Source: Vibrio galatheae (GTDB taxonomy: Bacteria; Pseudomonadota; Gammaproteobacteria; Enterobacterales; Vibrionaceae). Taken from it: 64,000 nt of DNA. The first letter of the stretch is position 1. Every line of letters begins with the position of its first letter. The notes beneath the pieces are model-generated. The model did not search any database. It had not been told where the DNA came from and saw nothing but the letters and a program-made list of their open reading frames with translations. The position numbers and the translations under genes are program-made. Below are positions 9,025 through 17,601 of the stretch, one piece after another. The stretch is from the NCBI RefSeq assembly GCF_000967545.1, contig NZ_JXXV01000028.1, positions 186,001 to 250,000 on the forward strand, given 5' to 3'.

Positions 9025-9522
9025 ATGCACCGTCTATTTTCAATCACTGAGCAATTTCTAGGGTATCTACTATGTGGATTACTCATGTTGCTCTCGGCTT
9101 CGGTAATCTGGCAGGTTATCGGTCGCTATGTACTCACTAATCCCGCCACATGGCCAGATGAAATTGCTCGTTTTTCAATGATATGGGTAGCTATGTTAGG
9201 CGGCGCGTTTGTTTACAGCAAGAAAAAGCATCTTGCCGTCACCATTCTTCCTGAGCGCTTGGCGGGAACAGCTAAAGGCTACCTGCTTGAAATTTTCCAT
9301 CATGTGTTGGTCATAGGTTTTGGTTTAATCGGATTAGTTGGCGGCTATAAAATGACTATGAACAACTTTGATTTTGGCCAAGTATCCCCTGTCCTAAAAA
9401 TCAATATGGGGTATGTGTACTCTGCAGTCCCTATTGCGGGGTTCTTATTGATTGGTTTCGCTATCTATTTTATCGCTCAGAATATTCAATCTATTCGTGA
9501 GTTACACAAGGAGGCTATCTAA
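9025..9522 (+). CDS. TRAP transporter small membrane subunit, DctQ family
   Basis: Small integral membrane subunit of the TRAP carrier. The 165-residue product has four hydrophobic segments (about 11-35, 50-70, 88-110 and 130-152) and the DctQ marks of TWPDEIARFSMIWVAMLGGAF near residue 42, with an amphipathic region between helices two and three. Its stop TAA overlaps the ATG of the large subunit (TAATG), so the two membrane subunits are translationally coupled. The ATG at 9025 follows a purine-poor stretch just after the intercistronic hairpin. Confidence 0.92.
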   Translation: MHRLFSITEQFLGYLLCGLLMLLSASVIWQVIGRYVLTNPATWPDEIARFSMIWVAMLGGAFVYSKKKHLAVTILPERLAGTAKGYLLEIFHHVLVIGFGLIGLVGGYKMTMNNFDFGQVSPVLKINMGYVYSAVPIAGFLLIGFAIYFIAQNIQSIRELHKEAI

Positions 9523-10829
9523 TGGATCCTGCTGTTTTATCTGCTGTTGTCTTGTTCGGTAGCTTTTTCATCATGCTTTTCTTGGGCTTTCCGGTGGCAT
9601 TCGGCATCGGTCTCGCGTCGGTATTTGCTATGGTTTCTTTTGCCGATTGGGAACTCGCGTTAAATGCTGCAGCTCAAGGATTAGCTACTGGTGTTGACGG
9701 TTTTACCTTCCTTGCCATTCCGCTGTTTGTCATTGCTGGCGGTATCATGAACCGTGGCTCTATCGCATTGCGCCTTATTAACCTAACCAAAGTTATCGCT
9801 GCGCCACTTCCTGGAGCCTTGGCGCATGCCAACATCATCGCGAATACTTTGTTCGGTGCACTTGCTGGCATCGCTTCTGCCGCAGCCATGGCGGTTGGTG
9901 GGACAATTAACCCTCATGCCAAAAAAGAAGGCTACCATACCAACTTTATGGCCGCTGTTAACGCTGCCTCAGCACCATCTGGATTGGTGATTCCACCGTC
10001 GGCAAGTTTGATTCTTTTCTCTCTTTATTCGGGCGGAACATCAATTGCTGCTCTGTTTGTTGCAGGTTATTTACCAGGCATACTATGGTGTATGTCGGTT
10101 ATGATCCCGGCTCTTTATTTCACCATTAAGCATAAGTACCCAACTCAAAAACTGCCTGCAACCAAACGTATCCTGATGGCATTTTGGGAAGCAACACCGC
10201 CACTTCTTCTGATTATTGCCATCATAGGCGGTATCGTTGGTGGTCTATTTACGGCGACAGAAGCTGCGGGGATGGCCGTTCTATTTTCATTCTTGTTATC
10301 TCTAATATATCGAGAATTAAGCGTAAAAGATCTACCCGCCATTTTCATTGATGCGATAATACCGACCTCGATCTGCGTATTTCTTGTCGCTGCCTCGGGT
10401 ATCATGGGGTGGGCTCTGAGTTTTGCATCAATTCCAAGTATGATCAGTGACTTTATTTTATCAATTTCAGATAACAAAATTGTTTTATTAATTTTGATTA
10501 ATGTGATGCTTCTAATTATTGGTACGTTCTTAGACCTCACACCTGCAGTAATCATCTTTACACCAATATTAATGCCTGTGTTCAATATGCTTGGTATCGA
10601 TCCTGTCCATGTCGGTATCATGATGGTATTTAACTTGAGTATTGGACTGATTACACCACCCGTTGGAACCTTATTGTTCGTGTCTTGTTCGATTGCAGAT
10701 ATCCCATTCCAAAATATCATCAAACCAATCTTACCTATGATTGGCATGTTGATACTTTCGTTGGCACTGATCACCTTCGTTCCAGAAATTACACTTACTG
10801 TTCCACGGTTATTCGGCTTGGTTCAATAA
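9522..10829 (+). CDS. TRAP transporter large membrane subunit, DctM family
   Basis: Sodium-coupled transport subunit of the TRAP system. The 435-residue protein is almost entirely hydrophobic with about a dozen membrane segments. It opens with FLGFPVAFGIGLAS, typical of DctM, and has the paired inverted-repeat motifs of the family: NAASAPSGLVIPPSASLI (about 146-163) and LSIGLITPPVGTLLFV (about 374-389). It is coupled to the small subunit upstream (one-base overlap) and followed after 28 bases by kdgK with its own ribosome site. Specificity is set by the receptor encoded at 7998. Confidence 0.93.
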   Translation: MDPAVLSAVVLFGSFFIMLFLGFPVAFGIGLASVFAMVSFADWELALNAAAQGLATGVDGFTFLAIPLFVIAGGIMNRGSIALRLINLTKVIAAPLPGALAHANIIANTLFGALAGIASAAAMAVGGTINPHAKKEGYHTNFMAAVNAASAPSGLVIPPSASLILFSLYSGGTSIAALFVAGYLPGILWCMSVMIPALYFTIKHKYPTQKLPATKRILMAFWEATPPLLLIIAIIGGIVGGLFTATEAAGMAVLFSFLLSLIYRELSVKDLPAIFIDAIIPTSICVFLVAASGIMGWALSFASIPSMISDFILSISDNKIVLLILINVMLLIIGTFLDLTPAVIIFTPILMPVFNMLGIDPVHVGIMMVFNLSIGLITPPVGTLLFVSCSIADIPFQNIIKPILPMIGMLILSLALITFVPEITLTVPRLFGLVQ

Positions 10830-10857
10830 GTAAATTCGTTAGCTATAGGATATAACC

Positions 10858-11814
10858 ATGACAAAAATAGCAATTATTGGCGAATGTATGATTGAAGTGA
10901 GTGGCGAGTTGTTTGGTGCTACTCAACAAAGTTTTGGTGGTGATACGCTGAACACCGCCGTATATCTGTCGCGTGCCAGCTCAGATATTGAAGTTTTTTA
11001 TGTGACTGCGATGGGAAAAGATGCGTTAAGTCTGGGCATTATTGCTCGTTGGCAAGAAGAAGGCATCAACACTGAGTTTGTGCTGCTTGATGAGCAGCGC
11101 AAACCTGGCCTGTACCTAATTCAGCTAGATGAAGATGGCGAGCGCAGTTTTATGTACTGGCGTAACCAGTCTGCTGCCAAGCACATGCTCTCTCACCCTG
11201 CGTTCGACTCTATAGTAGCCGAGTTGAAAAATATGGAGATGGTCTATATTAGCGGAATTTCACTGGCGATATTAACGCCAGAGGATCGCGATAAACTACT
11301 TGCGCTATTAGATAAACTGCACCGTCAGGGGGTAAAAATCGCATTCGACAGTAACTATAGACCTGCACTTTGGGAAACTCGGCAACAGGCAGAAGATTGC
11401 TACCAACGCATCTATGCTATTACTGATATTGCTTTAGTGACTGATGAAGACGAATCGGAGTTATGGGGCAACAAATGCGACGAGGAAACGATCCAACGTT
11501 TATCTGAATTTGGCGTGAAACAAGTTGTTCTAAAACAAGGAAGCAAAGGCGCGCAATACCAGAATTTAGAACTAGATGATGTATCGACAACGGTACCGAC
11601 TATCCCCGTTGAAAACGTAGTCGATACTACATCGGCCGGTGATTCTTTTAATGCGGGATTCCTTTCAGGCCACCTGACAGGCAAGTCTATCATTGACTCT
11701 ATCACTCAAGGTCACCTTTTGGCTGGATGCGTAATTCAGCACAAAGGTGCCATCATTCCAAAGCAATTTACCAACCCAGTAGTTAAAACCTTTGACAATC
11801 TTGTCGGGGTTTAA
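10858..11814 (+). CDS. kdgK: 2-keto-3-deoxygluconate kinase
   Basis: Phosphorylates 2-keto-3-deoxy-D-gluconate (KDG), the product of UxaA/UxuA, to KDPG using ATP. The 318-residue protein is a PfkB/ribokinase-family member: FGGDTLNTAVYLSR near residue 27, the sugar-binding DSNYRPALW segment near 164, and the C-terminal signature DTTSAGDSFNAGF containing the catalytic Asp. Its length agrees with KdgK (about 310). It lies ten bases before eda and 28 bases after the TRAP large subunit, so transport and the last two steps of uronate breakdown are co-transcribed. Confidence 0.93.
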   Translation: MTKIAIIGECMIEVSGELFGATQQSFGGDTLNTAVYLSRASSDIEVFYVTAMGKDALSLGIIARWQEEGINTEFVLLDEQRKPGLYLIQLDEDGERSFMYWRNQSAAKHMLSHPAFDSIVAELKNMEMVYISGISLAILTPEDRDKLLALLDKLHRQGVKIAFDSNYRPALWETRQQAEDCYQRIYAITDIALVTDEDESELWGNKCDEETIQRLSEFGVKQVVLKQGSKGAQYQNLELDDVSTTVPTIPVENVVDTTSAGDSFNAGFLSGHLTGKSIIDSITQGHLLAGCVIQHKGAIIPKQFTNPVVKTFDNLVGV

Positions 11815-11823
11815 GGAGAGCAA

Positions 11824-12447
11824 ATGACAACTAGCCAACAACTCAAAGAGATTAAAGTAATTCCTGTCATCGCTATTGATACAGCAGAAGATATTATTCC
11901 ATTGGGCAAGGCGCTAGCAGAGAATGGCTTGCCTGCAGCAGAGATTACATTTCGAACTCAAGCGGCAGAAGAAGCTATCCGCCTACTACGTGAATCTCAG
12001 CCAGATATGCTGATTGGCGCAGGTACAATTATCAACCGTGAACAAGCACTAGCTGCAAAAAATGCCGGTGCGACGTTTGTCGTGTCACCTGGTCTAAACC
12101 CAAATACTGTTATCGCCTGTCAAGAAATAGGTATCGAAATTGTACCTGGAGTTAACAATCCTTCAGCTGTTGAAGCTGCATTAGAACTGGGGTTGACCAC
12201 ACTTAAGTTCTTTCCAGCTGAAGCTTCTGGTGGTATCACAATGGTAAAATCACTACTAGCGCCATACACGGATATCGAACTGATGCCAACAGGTGGTATT
12301 AACGCTACTAACATCCGTGACTACTTATCAATCCCTCGTGTCGTAGCATGTGGTGGTACTTGGATGGTTGATAGCAAATTGATCCAAGAGAAAAACTGGC
12401 GAGAAATAGGTCGACTAGCGAAAGAAGCTAGTGAATTGGTGGGCTAA
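11824..12447 (+). CDS. eda: KDPG aldolase (2-keto-3-deoxy-6-phosphogluconate aldolase)
   Basis: Cleaves KDPG to pyruvate and glyceraldehyde 3-phosphate, the last step of this uronate route. The 207-residue class I aldolase has the catalytic Glu40 in GLPAAEITFRT and the Schiff-base Lys128 in TTLKFFPAE, followed by a phosphate-binding PTGGI loop near residue 154. An AAGGAGAG ribosome site straddles the kdgK stop. It is the last gene of the plus-strand uronate operon. A genome may carry another eda for the Entner-Doudoroff route; this copy belongs to the uronate locus by context. Confidence 0.94.
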   Translation: MTTSQQLKEIKVIPVIAIDTAEDIIPLGKALAENGLPAAEITFRTQAAEEAIRLLRESQPDMLIGAGTIINREQALAAKNAGATFVVSPGLNPNTVIACQEIGIEIVPGVNNPSAVEAALELGLTTLKFFPAEASGGITMVKSLLAPYTDIELMPTGGINATNIRDYLSIPRVVACGGTWMVDSKLIQEKNWREIGRLAKEASELVG

Positions 12448-12670
12448 ATTTGATCAGAAACTAGAGGTGTGTTTGTCGCTCACCTCTGGACAAAAGCGTT
12501 TCAGGAGCTTTTCTAATTTAGAAAATCATAAATTAGTTCTGGTATTACATGCTGAATGACCAAATGGGCTGTAACTTAAGCGTATCGCTTGAATGCCAGT
12601 AACATTCAGAACCTATATCGAACTTTCTAAACCGTCGTGGTGCATAAACCGATTAAACGCACCCAGATAT

Positions 12671-12699
12671 AAAAATGGCCTAGCTAAAAAGCTAGACCA
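12671..12699 (-). terminator. Rho-independent terminator for the patatin-like gene
   Basis: Read on the minus strand, TGGTCTAGCT-TTTT-AGCTAGGCCA forms a hairpin (one mismatch) followed by TTTTTATATC. It lies about 160 bases after the stop of the patatin-like gene at 12859. Orientation is set by the T run, which is present only on this strand. Confidence 0.65.
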
Positions 12700-12780
12700 C
12701 ACGAAAAATAAGCAAAAAGCAATACTTGACCCTACTTGCGCTTACGTTGGCTATTACCATTAAACCACTCCATCTGTTGA

Positions 12781-12810
12781 TAAGACCCAGTTAAAACTAA
12801 CTGGGTCTTA
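12781..12810. repeat. Perfect 13-base inverted repeat
   Basis: TAAGACCCAGTTA and its exact reverse complement flank a four-base AAAC loop. It lies 49 bases after the stop of the minus-strand gene at 12859 and 334 bases after eda. There is no T run on either side, so a simple intrinsic terminator is not assured; it may be an mRNA 3-prime stabiliser or the end of a lost element. Confidence 0.75.
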
Positions 12811-12858
12811 TGGCACCTAACGTTCACTAGAGGGCTGGTGAACTGAACTCACTATTTA

Positions 12859-15297
12859 TTAAAAAAGTTTGTGTATCGGCTTTACCTCATCCCTTAAATT
12901 CCACGATAGAATAGGGTTCGACGTTCCTTTATTTATCGTTGGGGTACTATAAAATACTGGATAGCTACATAACTGTGCACGTTTGATTAGTAACTCTGTT
13001 GGCATTTCAACCTCAGCATGCTTTTTATCCCACGCTTTATTGAAGAAACGTTCTCGATAAATGATTAATGTGTTGCCGTCTAAAAAATCACTTTCCCAAG
13101 CATGGTCATTTACTATCCAATTTGCTGTAAAGACCAAGTATAATTTGCCATCGATTCTAACTGGCTCTCTGTCGCTCCAGCTGCCAGATGCGTCCAATTC
13201 AAAATCATCGTCTCCCACTGGAATTCTGAATTCAAAGTTAAGCTTTGAAGGTGGAAATAACGGCTTCTCTTTGATCATACTTTTAACCATATTCGATATA
13301 GGCCATAAAACAGCACCATTAAAGATACCTAAGTTGAGTAGGTTTGATTTATCTATCATCTCATCTAGCCGCTTCGATAGCTTTTCCATTGCCCTGGTGA
13401 AGTGTTTTTCATAAGTCTCTTTTTCAGTATGATCTAACGAATCCTTCAACACATTTGGGTTGCTAATAGTGGGACTAATTAGCCCTGCCTGGCGCATAAA
13501 ATTAAAACTACAATGCTTCGCAACCCCTACTTCAAAGTGACTAGGAATAGGAGAAGTAAACCCTGCGAATGCAAATAAGGGACTACCAGGAAGTTCTATT
13601 TTTCCTAGCTTACTACCATTACTATCCAGCATTTTATATGGCGCTATTGCGATTAAGCGACTATTACGTGTTTTTGATTGTAAGCGTGCAATGATATCAA
13701 TATAGCTATACAAGAGTGCCCTTAGCGCATCGATACGTTGCTCTTCAGTTTCTAGCTCTTCCAGACTGTTGGCACTTGAGATGACACCCTCTAGTCCATG
13801 AATGGCCGAAAGCTTGTCTGGCTCTTCCCGCACAAGACGTTTGAGTTCATCTTCAAGCTGACACGGCAAAGTAGGAATTTCTTGATTATGATTGGCTTCC
13901 AATGCGCTTGCAACGTGTGCTTTCAAGCTGATAAATGCACTATTGCTTGGAGTAATAAGACTCACTAACTGTTCGCGCAGAGCATTGCGATGATCTAAGT
14001 TGTGGCCCGTTTGCACCGTAGCATGAATCTCTTTAGCTTCGGCCTGAGCAGACACCATACCTACTTGTGACATACCAAAACCAAGAATTTTGTCGAGGCT
14101 AGTGGTTTTGAGTAAATCGATGCCATCAATAAGTTTAAAGCTAAAGCCCATCAAGTTGTATGCGCTTTGGTCGGAGTATTCTTGTAACCCATTGAGCATG
14201 TAAGTTGGCCATTTTGAGACATTAGGGTCGACAAAAATGATCTTACGGTTGTAATTCGTCCTCTCATCTAACGCATCAATATGTGATGCTAGTTTAAACG
14301 CTTCAGCTACTGGCTCATTATTGAAAACACCTCCATCCGAATAGAGATAGGTGTGCTTATTTTCCTCAAATGGCCACTGGTTTTTGTGTGGATACTCCCA
14401 TTTATAGCGAAGCAAAGGAAGTGGTTCAAAAGCAACAGGGAAAGAGCCACTCGCTATGGCAGTACCAACGATGTGCTTCCAGTCTTGTTTAGATAAAAAG
14501 TCGAAACAAACGCCCTCCACTTTTCCTCCAGTATGGAAGCGCATCCAGTGCGAAGGGTGTTGATCGTTATGGTCACAACTTTCTATTGCGATTTCTTGCA
14601 AGTTAATATCAAACACTCGAACTTCTTTGTGGCGATGCGATGTTAGCGCATCATTTAAAGGTGTTGTATCAACGTGGTTGTGTGAAAAAGCACTTGTTGC
14701 ATCATATTTTATTGGGGCTAGGTTAGCGATAGTACACGCATACAAGACTCGTTCACTTAATAAGCCATCTTGCTTGATGTCCGCGACAGAAAAGTCATCG
14801 CTATCTTGTAAAATATACTCTTGAGCGATTTTCAGTACCGCACTTCTATTAAAGATCCCACCTTGCTGAGAAAGGGTTGGGATTTTATCTGTACTCTCTT
14901 TAGCAAGTAACCTATTGACATTAATACCATTGACCCAAACTTCTTCAAGCATATCTTGAGCAAGCTGAGCATCAACTAACTTTTCTTTCATTCTCGGTTC
15001 TAAGTCGCTAACTTCTCGTGGGGTGTCTTTAAACTGATCAGTTAACTTTTCTTCAGCCTTAAGCCTCTTTTGCGTGTCCTGACTTGGCATAGCCAATGCT
15101 CGTAGCATTAACCCAAGGCTCAGTGCTCCGGCACTAGCCCCCGAAAATACATCAATGTTAATGTCTTCGTAGTACTGCCCGCTTTCATCCACGCCATACA
15201 TAATGGCCAGCTTAATCGACTCTGTAAGTGCTGCCCCAGAAAAAGAACCTAAAGAGACGCCTCCTCCCATCGCAAATCCAAGTTTCAATTGAGTCAT
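12859..15297 (-). CDS. Large patatin-like phospholipase
   Basis: Putative lipid acyl hydrolase with a Ser-Asp dyad. The 812-residue protein begins with the glycine-rich oxyanion loop GGGVSLG (11-17), has the nucleophile elbow GASAG (53-57, Ser55), and the second patatin block SDGGVFNNEP with the catalytic Asp321. The 450 residues after the patatin domain match nothing I know and contain a helical part (about 420-560) and a beta-rich C-terminus. There is no signal peptide. An AGGAG site six bases before the ATG supports the start. It is monocistronic by appearance: a terminator follows, and a 278-base gap and a LysR gene on the same strand precede it. Unlike CBASS phospholipase effectors it is much longer and has no cyclase gene beside it, so its role is unknown. 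Confidence 0.85.
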   Translation of the reverse strand: MTQLKLGFAMGGGVSLGSFSGAALTESIKLAIMYGVDESGQYYEDINIDVFSGASAGALSLGLMLRALAMPSQDTQKRLKAEEKLTDQFKDTPREVSDLEPRMKEKLVDAQLAQDMLEEVWVNGINVNRLLAKESTDKIPTLSQQGGIFNRSAVLKIAQEYILQDSDDFSVADIKQDGLLSERVLYACTIANLAPIKYDATSAFSHNHVDTTPLNDALTSHRHKEVRVFDINLQEIAIESCDHNDQHPSHWMRFHTGGKVEGVCFDFLSKQDWKHIVGTAIASGSFPVAFEPLPLLRYKWEYPHKNQWPFEENKHTYLYSDGGVFNNEPVAEAFKLASHIDALDERTNYNRKIIFVDPNVSKWPTYMLNGLQEYSDQSAYNLMGFSFKLIDGIDLLKTTSLDKILGFGMSQVGMVSAQAEAKEIHATVQTGHNLDHRNALREQLVSLITPSNSAFISLKAHVASALEANHNQEIPTLPCQLEDELKRLVREEPDKLSAIHGLEGVISSANSLEELETEEQRIDALRALLYSYIDIIARLQSKTRNSRLIAIAPYKMLDSNGSKLGKIELPGSPLFAFAGFTSPIPSHFEVGVAKHCSFNFMRQAGLISPTISNPNVLKDSLDHTEKETYEKHFTRAMEKLSKRLDEMIDKSNLLNLGIFNGAVLWPISNMVKSMIKEKPLFPPSKLNFEFRIPVGDDDFELDASGSWSDREPVRIDGKLYLVFTANWIVNDHAWESDFLDGNTLIIYRERFFNKAWDKKHAEVEMPTELLIKRAQLCSYPVFYSTPTINKGTSNPILSWNLRDEVKPIHKLF

Positions 15298-15575
15298 ATT
15301 AAACTCCTAAAGACTGTTAAGATTTAGTTAGCATGTCTAGAAGTGTAAGCGTTGAGTATTTGTTTGATGTGATCTGTTGCATAGTATGAGTTCGCTTAGA
15401 AATTTAATCACCTGACTATTTAATTTTTTCGCCTAACAAAGTTTGGGGCACTTTCGAGTGAGAAAGTGACGACTGTAACCTGTGATCACCAAGCGACTTC
15501 GTCGTAATGATAATTATCAAGGGACATTGACGGTCTTCATTTTTCAGTAATTCTCTAACTATTGAATTGAAATAG

Positions 15576-16478
15576 TCAGGGATCACCCAGTACTGCCAAC
15601 TCTGCGGCCAATAGGTCAAACACCCGGCGAACCCGTAAGTTCGTTCTAAGTTCCTCATGACATACCAGCCATAGTGGAATCTGCATCACCGGAAAAAATT
15701 CGTTGGGCACTCGCACAAGTTGTGGTTCTTTATTCGCTATGTCTTCTGGTAAATACATCAAGCCTAAATGCTGTTTGCATAACTCCAATTGGGCAGGTTG
15801 AAATTCAGTAGAAAGCTTAAAATTATCTTCAGTTAGCTGCCAACCATGCTTGGCAAATTGCTCGATGATTTGGCTGTTGTTGCCAAAGCCGATAATTTGT
15901 ACATCTTGGAAACCCTCAATGGCTCCTAAATCTAAGAAGGGTTGCAGGTACTCTCTAGTTCCATATAAATACACCTGCTCATCACCTAGCTTCTTTGCAA
16001 TAAGACTTGGCTGGGTAGGTTGAAAACTGCGAATAGCAATATCGGCATCTCTGCGTTTTAAATCACTAACGTCGTTTGTGACCACCAACTCAATGGATAT
16101 ACTTGGCTCTTCATGTCTTAGCTTGCTAAGAATCGGTGGCAATCTATACACGGCATCAAGCTGACAAGCCGAAATGACGACAACACCTTCCAGATCTTGT
16201 GATTGACCATTGGCAGCCATCGAAAACTTGTGGGCGACATCTCCCATTTCGCGCGCGATGTTAAGTAACTCGATACCACTGGGCGTGAGTTGTAGTTTAT
16301 GCGCGGAACGCTCAAAAAGAGCAACACCAAGCTCATCTTCTAGGGCAGACACCTGACGACTTAGCGTCGGTTGTGTAAGACGCAAAGATTTGGCGGCCGC
16401 AGACAAGCTTCCTAGTTCTGCTGTTGCTAAAAAGGCTCTTGTTCGATTCCAGTCAAAAGAAATTGATTTCCAGTTCAT
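15576..16478 (-). CDS. LysR-family transcriptional regulator
   Basis: DNA-binding regulator of 300 residues. The winged helix-turn-helix is at about 9-68 (FLATAELGSLSAAAKSLRLT then QPTLSRQVSALEDELG), followed by a two-lobe effector domain (about 95-295) with the usual DADIAIRS motif. It diverges from the NAD(P)-binding protein gene at 16573, and an inverted repeat in the 94-base gap is a candidate operator, so the two probably form a regulator-target pair. No clear Shine-Dalgarno sequence precedes the ATG. The 278 bases after it, before the patatin gene, hold no gene I can support. Confidence 0.92.
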   Translation of the reverse strand: MNWKSISFDWNRTRAFLATAELGSLSAAAKSLRLTQPTLSRQVSALEDELGVALFERSAHKLQLTPSGIELLNIAREMGDVAHKFSMAANGQSQDLEGVVVISACQLDAVYRLPPILSKLRHEEPSISIELVVTNDVSDLKRRDADIAIRSFQPTQPSLIAKKLGDEQVYLYGTREYLQPFLDLGAIEGFQDVQIIGFGNNSQIIEQFAKHGWQLTEDNFKLSTEFQPAQLELCKQHLGLMYLPEDIANKEPQLVRVPNEFFPVMQIPLWLVCHEELRTNLRVRRVFDLLAAELAVLGDP

Positions 16479-16521
16479 ACGAATCTGTATATCTCTATGC
16501 GTTTCTAAGCAATTATCATTA

Positions 16522-16541
16522 ACTATATGTATAGATATAGT
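16522..16541. promoter_or_regulatory. Candidate LysR operator
   Basis: ACTATA-N8-TATAGT is an exact six-base inverted repeat in the 94-base divergent promoter between the LysR gene and the NAD(P)-binding protein gene. Size and place fit a LysR recognition site; function is inferred. Confidence 0.5.
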
Positions 16542-16572
16542 GTCAGCACAATTGTTTTATTAAGGTAATTTT

Positions 16573-17310
16573 ATGACCGTTCTAGTATTGGGAGCGACGG
16601 GGGCAACAGGGCGACTTGTAGCCAGAGAGCTGATATCGCGGGGGAACTGCGTAAAGGTGATTGTGCGATCATTAGATAGAGTAGACACTGACCTGATTGC
16701 CAGCAAGCAGGTAGAAATCGTTGTTGCGGACATTGTTGATTTGCCGGAGGAACAGCTCATTGCCCATATTAAAGATTGCGAAGCGGTTATTTGCTGTCTT
16801 GGACATAATTTGACGCTCAAGGGTATTTACGGTCAGCCGAGAAAACTGGTGACAGACACCACAAAGCGTGTATGCCAAGCTATTGTCAGGCTAAAACCAT
16901 TGCAGCCGATAAAATTTGTTTTGATGAGTACGTCTGGCTATCAAAACCTACTGAGGGGGGAGTCAGTTTCGTGGATTCATAACATGGTCATTCAGCTAAT
17001 CAGAACAACTTTACCTCCACATGTTGACAATGAAGAGGCAGCTCGATATCTGCAATACAGTGTGTCTGACTCTTCAACTTATTTAGAGTGGGCCGCAGTC
17101 AGACCCGATAGCTTAGTTGACCAATCAATGAAAAGTGAGTTTTCTGTTCATCCATCGCCGATTTGTGACCCGCTATTTGCGTCAATGAAAAGCAGCCGCA
17201 TCAATGTTGCCAATTTTATGGTCGAATTGATTTCTTCACCTTACGCTTGGATCACATGGAAAAATGAAATGCCAGTCCTGTATAACAAGCAACAAAGTAT
17301 CAAGGTGTGA
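16573..17310 (+). CDS. NAD(P)-binding protein, NmrA/atypical SDR type
   Basis: Rossmann-fold protein of 245 residues. The dinucleotide loop GATGATG is at residues 7-13, followed by an Arg-containing segment after strand two (VIVRSLDRV), suggesting NADP(H). VVADIVD at about 50 and VICCLGHN at about 72 are strand ends typical of atypical short-chain dehydrogenases. The classical Tyr-x-x-x-Lys catalytic pair is not evident, so it may be a sensor or epimerase/reductase-like protein and not a standard dehydrogenase. It diverges from a LysR gene with a shared operator candidate and is likely under its control. The 291 bases downstream hold no gene. Confidence 0.82.
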   Translation: MTVLVLGATGATGRLVARELISRGNCVKVIVRSLDRVDTDLIASKQVEIVVADIVDLPEEQLIAHIKDCEAVICCLGHNLTLKGIYGQPRKLVTDTTKRVCQAIVRLKPLQPIKFVLMSTSGYQNLLRGESVSWIHNMVIQLIRTTLPPHVDNEEAARYLQYSVSDSSTYLEWAAVRPDSLVDQSMKSEFSVHPSPICDPLFASMKSSRINVANFMVELISSPYAWITWKNEMPVLYNKQQSIKV

Positions 17311-17601
17311 CGCGGCAGTTGGAACATCACGAATACTTACTCAGATTGGTATAATTTACAAAACATAGGGCTGCTAACGGGTAAGAGAGCCACAACTAGA
17401 AATGCGAGGCGCTACGTTAACTCATTGTGTTGTGTAGAAATACTGCTTAGCCAATTAGTGAGCTTGAACACATATCATGCATCTCATGGACGATGAATAC
17501 GGGTTCATTGATCTGACCCCAGAACTTTTCTTGCAAAACGCGCGCATAATTTCTCCGCCGATGATCTCACGTCAAACCAACTCAGGAAGAGAGTTAGTCC
17601 T

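Larger units (their letters stand above)
12448..12858. other. 411-base gene-free stretch with three inverted repeats
   Basis: No credible gene lies between eda and the patatin-like gene, which converge on it. It contains an imperfect seven-base hairpin just after eda (12463-12487: AGAGGTG with CACCTCT; no T run), a minus-strand terminator (12671-12699) and a perfect 13-base palindrome (12781-12810). No transposase, integron attC consensus or tRNA relic was recognised. Confidence 0.6.

Noticed and set aside
10145..10774. A 209-codon minus-strand frame inside the TRAP large subunit gene
   Set aside because: It is the antisense of a hydrophobic transporter gene; composition (Ile/Met/Thr-rich) is what an antisense frame gives.
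12448..12858. Integron attC-like site suggested by several inverted repeats
   Set aside because: I could not find the paired core sites (RYYYAAC and GTTRRRY) in the needed arrangement, and no integrase or cassette genes are present.
12859..15297. Patatin-like protein as an anti-phage (CBASS) effector
   Set aside because: No cyclic-nucleotide synthase or accessory gene is adjacent, and the protein is more than twice the size of such effectors.
15416..15658. An 80-codon open frame on the minus strand after the LysR gene
   Set aside because: It overlaps the LysR 3-prime end in another frame, has no ribosome site and its product shows no family features.
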